Of a stretch of DNA of 64,000 bases, positions 1 through 6,860 are shown piece after piece. Both the position numbers and the translations under genes were made by a program. This DNA is from Ollibium composti. GTDB lineage: Bacteria; Pseudomonadota; Alphaproteobacteria; Rhizobiales; Rhizobiaceae. The notes below the pieces were generated by a model. That model did not search any database, was not told the DNA's origin, and worked only from the letters and a program-made list of their open reading frames with translations. Location of the stretch: positions 124,001 to 188,000 of the forward strand of contig NZ_SSNY01000004.1 of assembly GCF_004801285.1 (NCBI RefSeq). Reading direction: 5' to 3'. Positions within the stretch are counted from its first letter, which is position 1; every line of letters begins with the position of its first letter.

Positions 1-990
1 GTCGCGGCCGGTATGGCCGAGCGTGGCGCGTGTCATCACCGCCAGCGTCATCGAGCCGATGGCGCCGACACCGAAGGCATGGACGGCGGCCGCCTCCGGC
101 ACGCTGCCCGGCGCCAGCGCGGCACAGCCGGCCAGAAGAAGCCCGAGCGGCACGAAGGCATAGGCGACATGCAGCACCAGAACCAGCGGGTCGCGCGTGG
201 TGCGGTATCCGGCCCAGCGGGCGAGCCGGGCGGCGTTGAACGTTGCTGCCGCCACCAGCACGACCCCGGTGCCGGTCCGCTCCGGCACGAAAGCCCACGC
301 CGCCAGCGCCAGCGCCGAGATGGTGATCGCCACCGCATCGAAGCGGCCGAAGGGCGTGGGCAGCCGGCCCGGATTCTCGCGCGCCAGCCAGTTGCGGGTG
401 AAGCTCGGGATGATGCGCCCGCCGATCACCATGATGAGCACGATGGCAGCGCCGATGCCGAGGCGGCGGGCGAGATCGGACGCACCGAGCGCATGCGCCT
501 CGACATGGAAGACGACATTGGCGGCGAACAGCACGCTGATCGGCGCCAGCACCTTGAGGTTGCGCCAGTTACGCCCCGCGACGATCTCGATGGCGGCGGC
601 TGCGGCCACAGCCAACAAGAAGGCGCAGTCGACGACGGCGGCCGGCAGCCAGCCCAAGGGACCGGAGAAGAACACGGCCATCCGTCCGGCCAGCCACAGC
701 AGCACCAGCAAAAGCAGCGGCGTGCCCTGCACCGGCAGGCGGCCGGTCCAGTTGGGGATGGCAGTGAGCAGGAAGCCGGTGACGACCGCCGTCAGGTAGC
801 CGAACAGCATCTCATGGATATGCCAGTCCACCGGCGCGAAGGCGCTTTGCGTATCGAGGTCGCCGTAGAACAGCGGCAGCCAGAACAGGATGGCGCCGCC
901 CGCCTGCAACGAGGCCAGCAGGAAGAACGGCCTGAAACCATAGGAGAGAACCGCCGGATAATTGCCCGGCCGGGTGCGCGGGATAGCCAT
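1..990 (-). CDS. nnrS: NnrS family heme/copper membrane protein, partial (3' end outside window)
   Basis: Reading the minus strand from the ATG at 990-988 gives 330 open codons that run off the left edge, so the C-terminus is missing. The product is strongly hydrophobic with many membrane helices. It opens with a short Arg-rich cytosolic stretch and a YGFRPFFLL segment, followed by DWHIHEMLFGY and GGRIIPSFTRNWL, which are hallmark NnrS motifs; the histidines are the likely metal or heme ligands. NnrS proteins are inner-membrane heme- and copper-containing proteins that relieve nitrosative stress. The start lies one base after the nsrR stop, so the two genes are probably translationally coupled in the NO-response operon. 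Family assignment is firm; the exact biochemical role of NnrS is not settled. Confidence 0.93.
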   Translation of the reverse strand, partial: MAIPRTRPGNYPAVLSYGFRPFFLLASLQAGGAILFWLPLFYGDLDTQSAFAPVDWHIHEMLFGYLTAVVTGFLLTAIPNWTGRLPVQGTPLLLLVLLWLAGRMAVFFSGPLGWLPAAVVDCAFLLAVAAAAAIEIVAGRNWRNLKVLAPISVLFAANVVFHVEAHALGASDLARRLGIGAAIVLIMVIGGRIIPSFTRNWLARENPGRLPTPFGRFDAVAITISALALAAWAFVPERTGTGVVLVAAATFNAARLARWAGYRTTRDPLVLVLHVAYAFVPLGLLLAGCAALAPGSVPEAAAVHAFGVGAIGSMTLAVMTRATLGHTGRD

Positions 991-991
991 G

Positions 992-1444
992 TCACGGCGC
1001 CGCCTGTTCGAGGTGCTGCGGCGGCACGCGCGAACCGAAATCGCGCGGCATCAGCGCGATATCCGCCAGCGTGTAGCGGTCCAGCGTGGCGTGGAAGGAG
1101 GCCATGGCGTCGTTCAGCATGCGCGGCAGCTTGCAGCGCTGGGTAATCACGCACTGATTGCCGGTGGCGAAACATTCGACCAGCGCGAAGTCCGGTTCCG
1201 TCAGACGGATGACGTCGCCGATGCAGATATCCTGCGGCGCCCGCCCGAGCGTCAGCCCGCCGGAGCGGCCGCGCACCGATTTCAGGAATCCGGCGCGCGT
1301 CAGCGTGTTCGCCACCTTGTTGAGATGCGTCTTCGACACGCCGAAGACGCGCGCCGCCTCCTCAATGGTGATGAGCCGGTCGCCCGCCGAGGCGGCGTAC
1401 ATCAGCATGCGCAGCGCATAGTCGGAAAAATTGGTCAGCCGCAT
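992..1444 (-). CDS. nsrR: Rrf2-family NO-sensing transcriptional repressor NsrR
   Basis: 150 residues, normal for Rrf2 regulators. The N-terminal winged helix contains the TIEEAARVFGVSKTHLNKVANTL helix-turn-helix region. Three cysteines at about positions 91, 98 and 104 (VECF, GNQCVI, QRCKL) form the cluster-binding loop typical of NsrR, which holds an Fe-S cluster that nitric oxide destroys, lifting repression. A fourth Cys near 74 is outside this loop. The gene sits inside the operon it probably regulates, 16 bases after the truncated globin gene and 1 base before nnrS. RirA and IscR are other Rrf2 members with three cysteines; the NO-gene context favours NsrR. Confidence 0.85.
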   Translation of the reverse strand: MRLTNFSDYALRMLMYAASAGDRLITIEEAARVFGVSKTHLNKVANTLTRAGFLKSVRGRSGGLTLGRAPQDICIGDVIRLTEPDFALVECFATGNQCVITQRCKLPRMLNDAMASFHATLDRYTLADIALMPRDFGSRVPPQHLEQAAP

Positions 1445-1460
1445 CGAACCGGGTTCCGCT

Positions 1461-1919
1461 TCACAGGGACTCGGCCAGGATCGGCCGCACGTCCATCGTA
1501 TCCTCGCCCCGATTGAAGGCGATGGCGAGCCGGAAACTGTGGGCGATACGCAGCGCCCGTTCGAAGAACAGCGCCGCCACCGGCGGCGGGCAAAGCTGTT
1601 GGACGGTCGCCTTGAACAGCGTCAGCCAGCGCCGGAAATGCTCCTCGCCGATGCCCGGCAGGGCAAAGTGCGGCGGCAAAGGCCTGCCCTGATAGCGCGA
1701 GGTGCGCAAGAGCGTCGCCGACCAGAAATCGCACATCTTGGCCAGGTGATGCGACCATTCCTCGTCGGCGATCGCGCCGTTGAAGATCGGACCGAGCATG
1801 TCGTCGGCCCGGATCTTGTCATAGAAGCCGTACACGACGTCGCGGACCATCCGCTCGTCGAGCATGCTGGGAAGCGGCACGCCGTCGACGACGATCACCC
1901 GCTTGTCTACCACATTCAT
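1461..1919 (-). CDS. group III truncated hemoglobin
   Basis: 152 residues, matching the short 2-on-2 globin fold. The segment HFALPGIGEEHFRRWLTLF (about residues 84-102) is diagnostic of group III truncated globins, with the proximal heme His in EEHFRRWL and the conserved Trp just after it. An aromatic FYDKI near residue 32 corresponds to the distal B helix. Members such as Campylobacter Ctb bind oxygen and NO and moderate nitrosative stress. The ATG overlaps the stop of the upstream DUF59 gene by four bases, so it is co-translated within the NO operon. NO or oxygen chemistry is inferred from family and neighbours. Confidence 0.92.
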   Translation of the reverse strand: MNVVDKRVIVVDGVPLPSMLDERMVRDVVYGFYDKIRADDMLGPIFNGAIADEEWSHHLAKMCDFWSATLLRTSRYQGRPLPPHFALPGIGEEHFRRWLTLFKATVQQLCPPPVAALFFERALRIAHSFRLAIAFNRGEDTMDVRPILAESL

Positions 1920-2263
1920 AGTCTTCTCCTGCCGGTCAGTCCGAGGTTGCGCCGCGCCTCATCGTTCATCATGTCGGGCGTCCATTTCGGCTCGTAGGTC
2001 ATGAACACCTCGACGCGGCTGACGGCGGGCACGGCGCGCGCCGCCTCCCGCACGGCCTCCTCGAGGTAGCCGGACGCGGGACAGCCGCGCGTCGTCGTCG
2101 TCATCTGGATCAGCGCCACGCCGCCGTCGGCGATCACGACGTCGTAGATCAGCCCGAGGTCGACGACGTTCTCGCCGAGTTCCGGGTCGATGACCATGCC
2201 GAGCGCCCGGCGGACCGCCTCCGCCAGCGTCCCTGTCGGCGTCGCCGCCGCCTGCCCGCTCAT
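1916..2263 (-). CDS. DUF59/MIP18-type metal-sulfur cluster assembly protein
   Basis: 115 residues from the ATG at 2263, which overlaps the stop of the DUF2249 gene (ATGA). A longer in-frame start at 2332 would run into that gene and lacks support. The core IDPELGENVVDLGLIYDV is the standard DUF59 opening and TRGCPASGYLEEAV carries the conserved reactive cysteine. DUF59 proteins (SufT, PaaD, MIP18) help mature Fe-S proteins. Beside NsrR and a globin it may repair or load Fe-S clusters damaged by NO; that role is inference. The C-terminus ends in a basic RRNLGLTGRRRL tail. Confidence 0.88.
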   Translation of the reverse strand: MSGQAAATPTGTLAEAVRRALGMVIDPELGENVVDLGLIYDVVIADGGVALIQMTTTTRGCPASGYLEEAVREAARAVPAVSRVEVFMTYEPKWTPDMMNDEARRNLGLTGRRRL

Positions 2264-2781
2264 GACGGCGCCTGCCCGCCACGACGGATGACGATGCGGT
2301 AATGCCCTTCCGGTTCCGTAAAGCCATGCCACGAATGGCCGCGCGCGCGCAATTCGTTGAACAGGAACAGCGGTTCGCGCGGCAGAAGTGCGGCAAGCGT
2401 CTGGCCGGGCGACAGCCCCTCGATGCCCTCAAGCGTCCGCGTCATCGGTTCGGGCGGGTCGAGGTCGCGGTTGTCGAGTTCCACCTCGGGCCGGGGCCAG
2501 CCGCGCGGATCGTCGGCGGTGGCGGCGGCTTCCGGCTCGGGCGCCGCCGCGCCGGCCGGCGTGAAGATGACCTCCCAGTCGCCGCCGCCGATCTCGCGCG
2601 CCGCCGCCTGGAAGCCGCGCGCGCCGAGCACCTGGAACAGCGGCAGCGGCTTGAAGGTCGCCAGCAGGCGCAGGCTCTGGCCAGGCGCCAGCGCGCCGAC
2701 CGCCTCCATGATGGCGCTGAACGGCTCGCCGCCGTCACGCAGGATGGGGCGGACGTCGAGGTCCAGATAGGATGCGCTCAT
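2260..2781 (-). CDS. tandem DUF2249 protein
   Basis: 173 residues made of two related halves. The first opens LDLDVRPILRDGGEPFSAIM with LAPGQSLRLLATFKPLPLFQVLGARGF; the second opens VELDNRDLDPPEPM with LSPGQTLAALLPREPLFLFNELRARGH. These are two DUF2249 units joined by an Ala/Pro-rich linker at about residues 75-95. DUF2249 is a small TusA-like fold repeatedly found beside denitrification and NO genes; its biochemical function is unknown to me. It starts 20 bases after the upstream membrane-protein gene and overlaps the DUF59 gene by four bases. Confidence 0.88.
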   Translation of the reverse strand: MSASYLDLDVRPILRDGGEPFSAIMEAVGALAPGQSLRLLATFKPLPLFQVLGARGFQAAAREIGGGDWEVIFTPAGAAAPEPEAAATADDPRGWPRPEVELDNRDLDPPEPMTRTLEGIEGLSPGQTLAALLPREPLFLFNELRARGHSWHGFTEPEGHYRIVIRRGGQAPS

Positions 2782-2800
2782 GTCGATCTCCTTGGTCGTC

Positions 2801-4144
2801 TCAGCGTTGCGCGGCGAAGAACAGATGCGGACGCACCGTGCCCTCCGGCAGGCGCTTCTCCCGCGCGACGTTGAACAGCCGGCGCGCCAGCACCAGTTCC
2901 AGGCCGATGGCCGCCGTTGCGGTGAGCATCGCCACCGCCGCCAGCCTGAACAGCTCTGGCCTGCCGGCCAGAAGGGCCGCCGCGCCGCCCAGGACGGCGG
3001 CGAAATAGAGGATGAACCACGGCCCGTCGCGGCGCTCGACGACGAGGTCCTGCACCCTGGGCGTCGGCTTGCGACCCATCACCGGGCCGTAGCATTCCAG
3101 CCAGGTAAGGAAGGGCACGATCTTGTAGAGCTGCGACAGGCCGAGCCCGCCCAGCCAGCCGTAGGCGGCGAGGAAAACCAGCGCGCCGACATGGCGGGCG
3201 GCCTCACCCATGACGGCCATCGCGACGGCCAGGACGGCCGTCAGGCAGAGGCAGGCGAAGGCACCGACCGCCGAGCGGCTGTTCAACTCGATCGCCCGCC
3301 GCTTGCGGCGGCGATAGAAGAAAACGAGGTCGGCGCCGTAGCATGCCAGCGCAACGCAACCGAGCAGTCCGGCGATTGCGAGGGATGTATCCGAGCCGGA
3401 TAAGGCGCGTTCGGCGGGAGCGGCGAGAACCGCCAGGAAAAGGGCGACACCGCCGCTCCACCAGGCAAGCCGCGTCGTCGCCCGCTCCGTCTCCGGCGCC
3501 AGCATGAACATCGGCAGCAGCCGGTAGCTGACACCGACGGCAGTAAAGGTCAGCCAGCCGCCGAAACCGGCGACGGCGTGCGCCGGCAGGCCCCATCCCA
3601 CCACATCGGTCGTCGGCAGCAGGCCGGCGAAGGTCAGCGCGAAGACCGCGCCGAGCAGCACCGCCGCCGCGAGGCAGGCGAGGCCGACGGCGACGAAACG
3701 CGCCGGCATCGGCAGGCCGGTGCGCCGGGCGCTCCACAGCGTACGCGCGAGCGCCGTCGCCACCAGAGCGAACCCGACCGCGAGCAGCACCGCGGCGCAG
3801 CCGAGCACGGGAAAGCCGATCTCGACGACCCCCGACAGGGACAGGAAGCCGGCCAGCAGGCAGGCGAGCCCGGCAAGCAGGCAAAGCAACGCCGGGAGAA
3901 CCAGGCGCCGCCCCCGCAAGGGTTGGCCGACCAGCACAGGAACGAACTGGAACAGCGCTCCGCACATCAAAAGGCTGAGCCAGCCGATCGCCGTGACATG
4001 CACCAGCACCAGCGTCTCGGGCGCCTCGACCGCCACGGCGGGAAAGCCGTAGCCGCATGCCATCAGCGCCTCGGCGACGATCAGGAGGCCGAACGCGGCG
4101 GCGAAATACGCCATCGTCCAGCGCGAGAGCGCGGCGCCGTTCAC
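2801..4144 (-). CDS. polytopic membrane protein of the NO-response operon (NnrS/heme-copper-oxidase-like)
   Basis: 447 residues from a GTG at 4144, chosen because GGGGAGG stands a few bases upstream; the frame stays open to 4261 but that stretch is not membrane-like and has no ribosome site. About twelve hydrophobic helices are visible. Recurrent features are LVHVTAIGWLSLLMCGALFQFVPVL, LPAHAVAGFGGWLTFTAVGVSYRLLPMFMLAPE and LGLSQLYKIVPFLTWLECYGP. Histidines in the first two segments could be metal ligands, as in NnrS or heme-copper oxidase relatives. It is the first gene of the unit with DUF2249, DUF59, globin, nsrR and nnrS. Precise family and activity are uncertain; NO sensing, reduction or heme/copper handling are guesses from context. 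Confidence 0.75.
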   Translation of the reverse strand: MNGAALSRWTMAYFAAAFGLLIVAEALMACGYGFPAVAVEAPETLVLVHVTAIGWLSLLMCGALFQFVPVLVGQPLRGRRLVLPALLCLLAGLACLLAGFLSLSGVVEIGFPVLGCAAVLLAVGFALVATALARTLWSARRTGLPMPARFVAVGLACLAAAVLLGAVFALTFAGLLPTTDVVGWGLPAHAVAGFGGWLTFTAVGVSYRLLPMFMLAPETERATTRLAWWSGGVALFLAVLAAPAERALSGSDTSLAIAGLLGCVALACYGADLVFFYRRRKRRAIELNSRSAVGAFACLCLTAVLAVAMAVMGEAARHVGALVFLAAYGWLGGLGLSQLYKIVPFLTWLECYGPVMGRKPTPRVQDLVVERRDGPWFILYFAAVLGGAAALLAGRPELFRLAAVAMLTATAAIGLELVLARRLFNVAREKRLPEGTVRPHLFFAAQR

Positions 4145-4219
4145 GATCGCCTCCCCTGCTCTTGCATGACGTCCTTCATCGCGCGATCCATCCAATTCCG
4201 GATGGACCTTTTCAGCCAA

Positions 4220-4242
4220 AAGATATATTGTCAATCTATGTT
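4220..4242. promoter_or_regulatory. candidate NsrR operator upstream of the NO-response operon
   Basis: AAGATATATTG, one base, then CAATCTATGTT. Against the enterobacterial NsrR inverted repeat (AAGATGYATTT, 1 base, AAATRCATCTT) I count 9 of 11 and 7 of 11 matches. It lies about 76-98 bases upstream of the GTG of the first operon gene, a position suited to repression. NsrR is encoded in that operon, so this would be autoregulation. Confidence 0.5.
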
Positions 4243-4255
4243 TAAAGGCACCTTG

Positions 4256-4277
4256 TCGCAACGTTGCGATGGATCAA
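4256..4277. promoter_or_regulatory. perfect 14-bp palindrome overlapping an FNR/NnrR-like half-and-half box
   Basis: TCGCAACGTTGCGA at 4256-4269 is a perfect palindrome. Its right half continues into TTGCGATGGATCAA at 4264-4277, which matches the FNR consensus TTGAT-N4-ATCAA at 8 of 10 defined positions; the left arm TTGCG is instead NnrR-like. It sits between the divergent NO operon (start 4144) and the DUF6522 gene (start 4286). The distance suits activation of the minus-strand operon; it is too close to the plus-strand start to be a normal activator site for it. Confidence 0.4.
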
Positions 4278-4285
4278 AGAGCCCG

Positions 4286-4534
4286 ATGATACTGTCCTGT
4301 GACGAGCAGGGAGACTTCCTCCTCGACCCAGCTTTGCTCGGTGCGAAGCTGGCGCTGGACGAGCGGGAACTGCGCCGCCGCATGCGCCTCGGCCAGATCA
4401 CCAGCCAGGTCGAGATCGGCATCGGCGACGACGAAGGACTGCGGCGGCTGACGGTGCGCAACGGCCGCTCGGTCTGGCGCGCTGTCGTCGATGCCGGGAA
4501 CAACCTCGTCAGCGAGGAGTGCCTCGATCTCTGA
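4286..4534 (+). CDS. small DUF6522-like protein
   Basis: 82 residues from the ATG at 4286, preceded by AAAGAG. The sequence is acidic and soluble (opens MILSCDEQGDFLLDPALLGA; central LDERELRRRMRLGQITSQVEIG; then LRRLTVRNGRSVWRAVVD). It resembles the small DUF6522 family found beside denitrification and cbb3 genes in alphaproteobacteria; I recognise it by pattern, not by search. It is the only plus-strand gene in the first 12 kb, and its 3' end overlaps the 3' end of ccoS tail to tail by 26 bases. Function unknown. Confidence 0.7.
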   Translation: MILSCDEQGDFLLDPALLGAKLALDERELRRRMRLGQITSQVEIGIGDDEGLRRLTVRNGRSVWRAVVDAGNNLVSEECLDL

Positions 4535-4706
4535 GGTCAGGATCGGATTCCCGCCGCCCCTCGCCCTCCTCGTCGTCGATCAGGATGCGCTCGGCCGCCC
4601 CGTCGAGATCCTCGTACTGGCCGCTTTTCAGCGACCACAGGAAGGCACCGAGCGCCGCCGCGCCCAGAAGCAGCGCAATCGGGATCAGGAAGACGAGGCT
4701 GCCCAT
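4509..4706 (-). CDS. ccoS: cbb3 oxidase maturation protein CcoS
   Basis: 65 residues with the family signature FLIPIALLLGAAALGAFLWSLKSGQYEDLDGAAERIL: one N-terminal membrane helix, then the SGQYEDLDGAA motif and an acidic C-terminal tail. CcoS (FixS) is needed to insert heme and copper into the CcoN subunit of cbb3 oxidase. It is the last gene of the minus-strand oxidase group, separated from its usual partner ccoI by about 4.7 kb. Its 3' end overlaps the convergent DUF6522 gene. Confidence 0.95.
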   Translation of the reverse strand: MGSLVFLIPIALLLGAAALGAFLWSLKSGQYEDLDGAAERILIDDEEGEGRRESDPDLRDRGTPR

Positions 4707-4760
4707 CTCACGCCGCGCAGGGCAAGGCGCGGCCTCGCAGACAAGCCGCGCGCGAAGCGC

Positions 4761-5543
4761 TCACTTGATCGCCTTGTAGCTGTGCCATGTGGCGTGGCCG
4801 AGCAGCGGAAAGACGACGATCAGCCCGAGTAGCCCGGTCACGACGCCGAGAAGGGAAAGCACCAGGACGATGACGCCCCAGGCGATCATCACCGGCAGGT
4901 TGCGGAACACCATCGAGATGGAGGTGCCCATGGCGGTGAAGGCGTCAACATCCTGGTCGAGCAGCATCGGCACCGAGAAGGTGCTGATGGCGAAGGAGAA
5001 GGCCGCGAACAGCCCACCGACGACCGAGCCGACCAGAAGCATCGCCCAGCCGGTCGGCGTGGTGAACAGCATCTGCGCCACATGGTCGAGCCCCGGGAAG
5101 GGCCGCAGACCGAAGAACAGCGCATAGACGATGACGGCCGCGCGCATCCACAACAGCATCAGCAGCGTGAGGATGACGCCGATGAACAGCACCTGCCCGC
5201 CCGCTTTCGCCTTGACGAACAGCATGCTGGACAGGCTGAACGGCCTGCCCGCCTCGATGGCCTGACTTTTCGCATAGAGGCCGATGGCGATCAGCGGCCC
5301 CATCACCATGAAGCCGGCGAGCGCGGGGAACAGGATGTAGTCCAGCCCGAACGCGAACAGGCCCCACACGATCACCAGCGAGACGAGGAAAACCGCGACC
5401 CCATAGGCCAGGCTCGGCCCCGGCCGGTTGAGAAGGTCGCGCCAGCCGGCGCCGAGCCAGCCGAACGCAGCCGTCCACGGCAGATGGCGCCGGCGCTGCT
5501 CGGCCAGCGGAACGATCCTCTCGCTTTGCTCGACATGCGTCAT
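4761..5543 (-). CDS. DUF2189 family integral membrane protein
   Basis: 260 residues from the ATG at 5543, which has GGGGAGG just upstream; a longer in-frame start at 5651 is Arg-rich and runs into the preceding gene. Six or so membrane helices follow a charged N-terminus. Motifs GRDLLNRPGPSLAYG-like (here WRDLLNRPGPSLAYG), GFMVMGPLIAIGLYAKSQAIEAG and SVPMLLDQDVDAFTAM are typical of DUF2189. These proteins often accompany cbb3 oxidase operons, but I know of no demonstrated function. The gene follows the 70-residue membrane protein by 13 bases and is probably co-transcribed with ccoNOQP. Confidence 0.85.
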   Translation of the reverse strand: MTHVEQSERIVPLAEQRRRHLPWTAAFGWLGAGWRDLLNRPGPSLAYGVAVFLVSLVIVWGLFAFGLDYILFPALAGFMVMGPLIAIGLYAKSQAIEAGRPFSLSSMLFVKAKAGGQVLFIGVILTLLMLLWMRAAVIVYALFFGLRPFPGLDHVAQMLFTTPTGWAMLLVGSVVGGLFAAFSFAISTFSVPMLLDQDVDAFTAMGTSISMVFRNLPVMIAWGVIVLVLSLLGVVTGLLGLIVVFPLLGHATWHSYKAIK

Positions 5544-5556
5544 GACCGCCTCCCCT

Positions 5557-5769
5557 TCAACATGCCGAATCCGCCGCGCGCAAGGCGCCGCTTGCCGTCC
5601 CCGCCGCCTTCGCATGCGGCACGCAGTCCGGTTGCGAGGTGAAGGCGACATAGATGAAATGCGCGTTGGCGGCGACGAAGACCGCCATGACCGCCGCCGC
5701 GATGGAAATCGCGATCAGCCGCCAGTTGCGGCGGACGGGCGTAGCGCCTCCTGCCAGCCCGGCGCTCAA
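5557..5769 (-). CDS. 70-residue single-helix membrane protein of the cbb3 operon
   Basis: The ATG overlaps the ccoP stop by four bases, so it is very likely translated with the oxidase. A short basic N-terminus (VRRNWRL) precedes one hydrophobic helix (IAISIAAAVMAVFVAANAHFIYVAF), then SQPDCVPHAK and a second Cys at the very end (ADSAC). It occupies the place where ccoG and ccoH usually lie. Its helix resembles the single helix of FixH/CcoH in size, but the periplasmic domain of that protein is absent. Function unknown; an assembly or accessory role is inference. The two extracytoplasmic Cys could pair or bind copper. Confidence 0.75.
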   Translation of the reverse strand: MSAGLAGGATPVRRNWRLIAISIAAAVMAVFVAANAHFIYVAFTSQPDCVPHAKAAGTASGALRAADSAC

Positions 5770-6650
5770 TTTTCCGCTCCCTTGAGCGTGTGGACGTAGA
5801 GCGTCAGGATCTTGATATCGAGCGGCGACAGCTTGGCACCCCAGTTCGGCATATGGCCCTGCCGCCCGGAATAGACGGTGGAGAAGACGCTCTGCACATC
5901 GCTGCCGTAGAGCCAGTTGGCGTCGGTGAGGTCGGGCGCGCCGACGTCCTTGTTGCCCTTGGCGTCCTCGCCGTGGCAGGCGACGCAGTTGTCAGCGAAC
6001 ACTTGCCTGCCCTTGTCGAGGCGCGCCGCGTCGCCCTCGGCCGGCTGGAGGCCGGACAGCGAGCGCACATAGGCGACCACGTCCCCGACCTCATCGGCCG
6101 GCAGGATGCCGTCGCGGCCGAAGGCCAGCATCTGCGAGGTGCGGGTGTCGTCGTTGGTGGAATTGATGCCGACACGGATCGTCTCCTCGATCGCCTCCGG
6201 CTCCCCGTCCCACAGCCAGGCCTTGGCCGCAAGATCGGGGAAGCCCGGCCCGCCGGTGGCGTTGACGCCGTGACAGGCGGCGCACTTGTCGACGAACAGT
6301 GTGCGGCCCGTCTCCGTCACCAGGTGCATCAGCGCCGGATCGGCCTCGATGTCGGCATAGGACTTGTCCAGCACCTGCGCCGTCCAGACCGAACGCGCTT
6401 CCGTGGCCCGCTCGACCTGCTCGGTCACGGTCACGCGCTGGTCGATGCCGAGCAGGCCCTTGCTGTAGGTCCAGATCAGCGGCCAGGTCGGATAGAGGAA
6501 CCAGCAGATGACGGAAACCAGGAAAGCCGCGCCGAGGAAGAAGAAAACGACCCTCGGAATCGGCGTCTCCAGTTCCTCGATGCCGTTCCATTCGTGCCCG
6601 GTGGTCACGCGTCCGGTGACGGGGTCTTGCTTGCCGAGATCCATCGTCAT
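5766..6650 (-). CDS. ccoP: cbb3-type cytochrome c oxidase subunit III (diheme CcoP)
   Basis: 294 residues. The N-terminal part has the FixP signature HEWNGIEELETPIPRVV followed by one membrane helix. Two periplasmic cytochrome c domains carry CAACH (about residue 123) and CVACH (about 222), each with downstream Met ligand segments (SQMLAFG, GHMPNWG). CcoP passes electrons from the bc1 complex or soluble cytochromes to CcoO and CcoN. An alternative ATG lies two codons in. The start overlaps ccoQ by four bases and the stop overlaps the 70-residue gene. Confidence 0.97.
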   Translation of the reverse strand: MTMDLGKQDPVTGRVTTGHEWNGIEELETPIPRVVFFFLGAAFLVSVICWFLYPTWPLIWTYSKGLLGIDQRVTVTEQVERATEARSVWTAQVLDKSYADIEADPALMHLVTETGRTLFVDKCAACHGVNATGGPGFPDLAAKAWLWDGEPEAIEETIRVGINSTNDDTRTSQMLAFGRDGILPADEVGDVVAYVRSLSGLQPAEGDAARLDKGRQVFADNCVACHGEDAKGNKDVGAPDLTDANWLYGSDVQSVFSTVYSGRQGHMPNWGAKLSPLDIKILTLYVHTLKGAEN

Positions 6651-6856
6651 GCCTCCGGCCCGAGCGGCCTGTCCCCAAGCGGCCTGTCCCCAAGAGGCCT
6701 GTCATCGTCGTCGAGCACGCTCATCTTGGCGTGGGTGAAAGCCTTGCGGTTGCCGGGCCAGTAGGCATAGGCAACCACGCACAGCGAAAAGCCGACGAGG
6801 TAGAACAGCCCCCAGCTCTTGGAAAAGGCGACGACGGCGTCGTGGGCGATCTCCAT
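6647..6856 (-). CDS. ccoQ: cbb3 oxidase small subunit CcoQ
   Basis: 69 residues with one membrane helix and the FixQ pattern SWGLFYLVGFSLCVVAYAYWPGNRKAFTHA. CcoQ stabilises the cbb3 complex and its link to CcoP. The C-terminal tail is unusual: DRPLG is repeated three times, encoded by a 15-base tandem repeat at 6666-6704. It starts 4 bases after ccoO and overlaps ccoP by four bases. Confidence 0.95.
   Translation of the reverse strand: MEIAHDAVVAFSKSWGLFYLVGFSLCVVAYAYWPGNRKAFTHAKMSVLDDDDRPLGDRPLGDRPLGPEA
6666..6704. repeat. 15-bp tandem repeat inside ccoQ
   Basis: GGCCTGTCCCCAAGC at 6666-6680, GGCCTGTCCCCAAGA at 6681-6695 and a third, diverging copy starting at 6696. In the minus-strand reading it encodes repeated DRPLG pentapeptides at the CcoQ C-terminus. 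The unit is a multiple of three, so copy changes keep frame. Confidence 0.9.
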
Positions 6857-6860
6857 GGCG

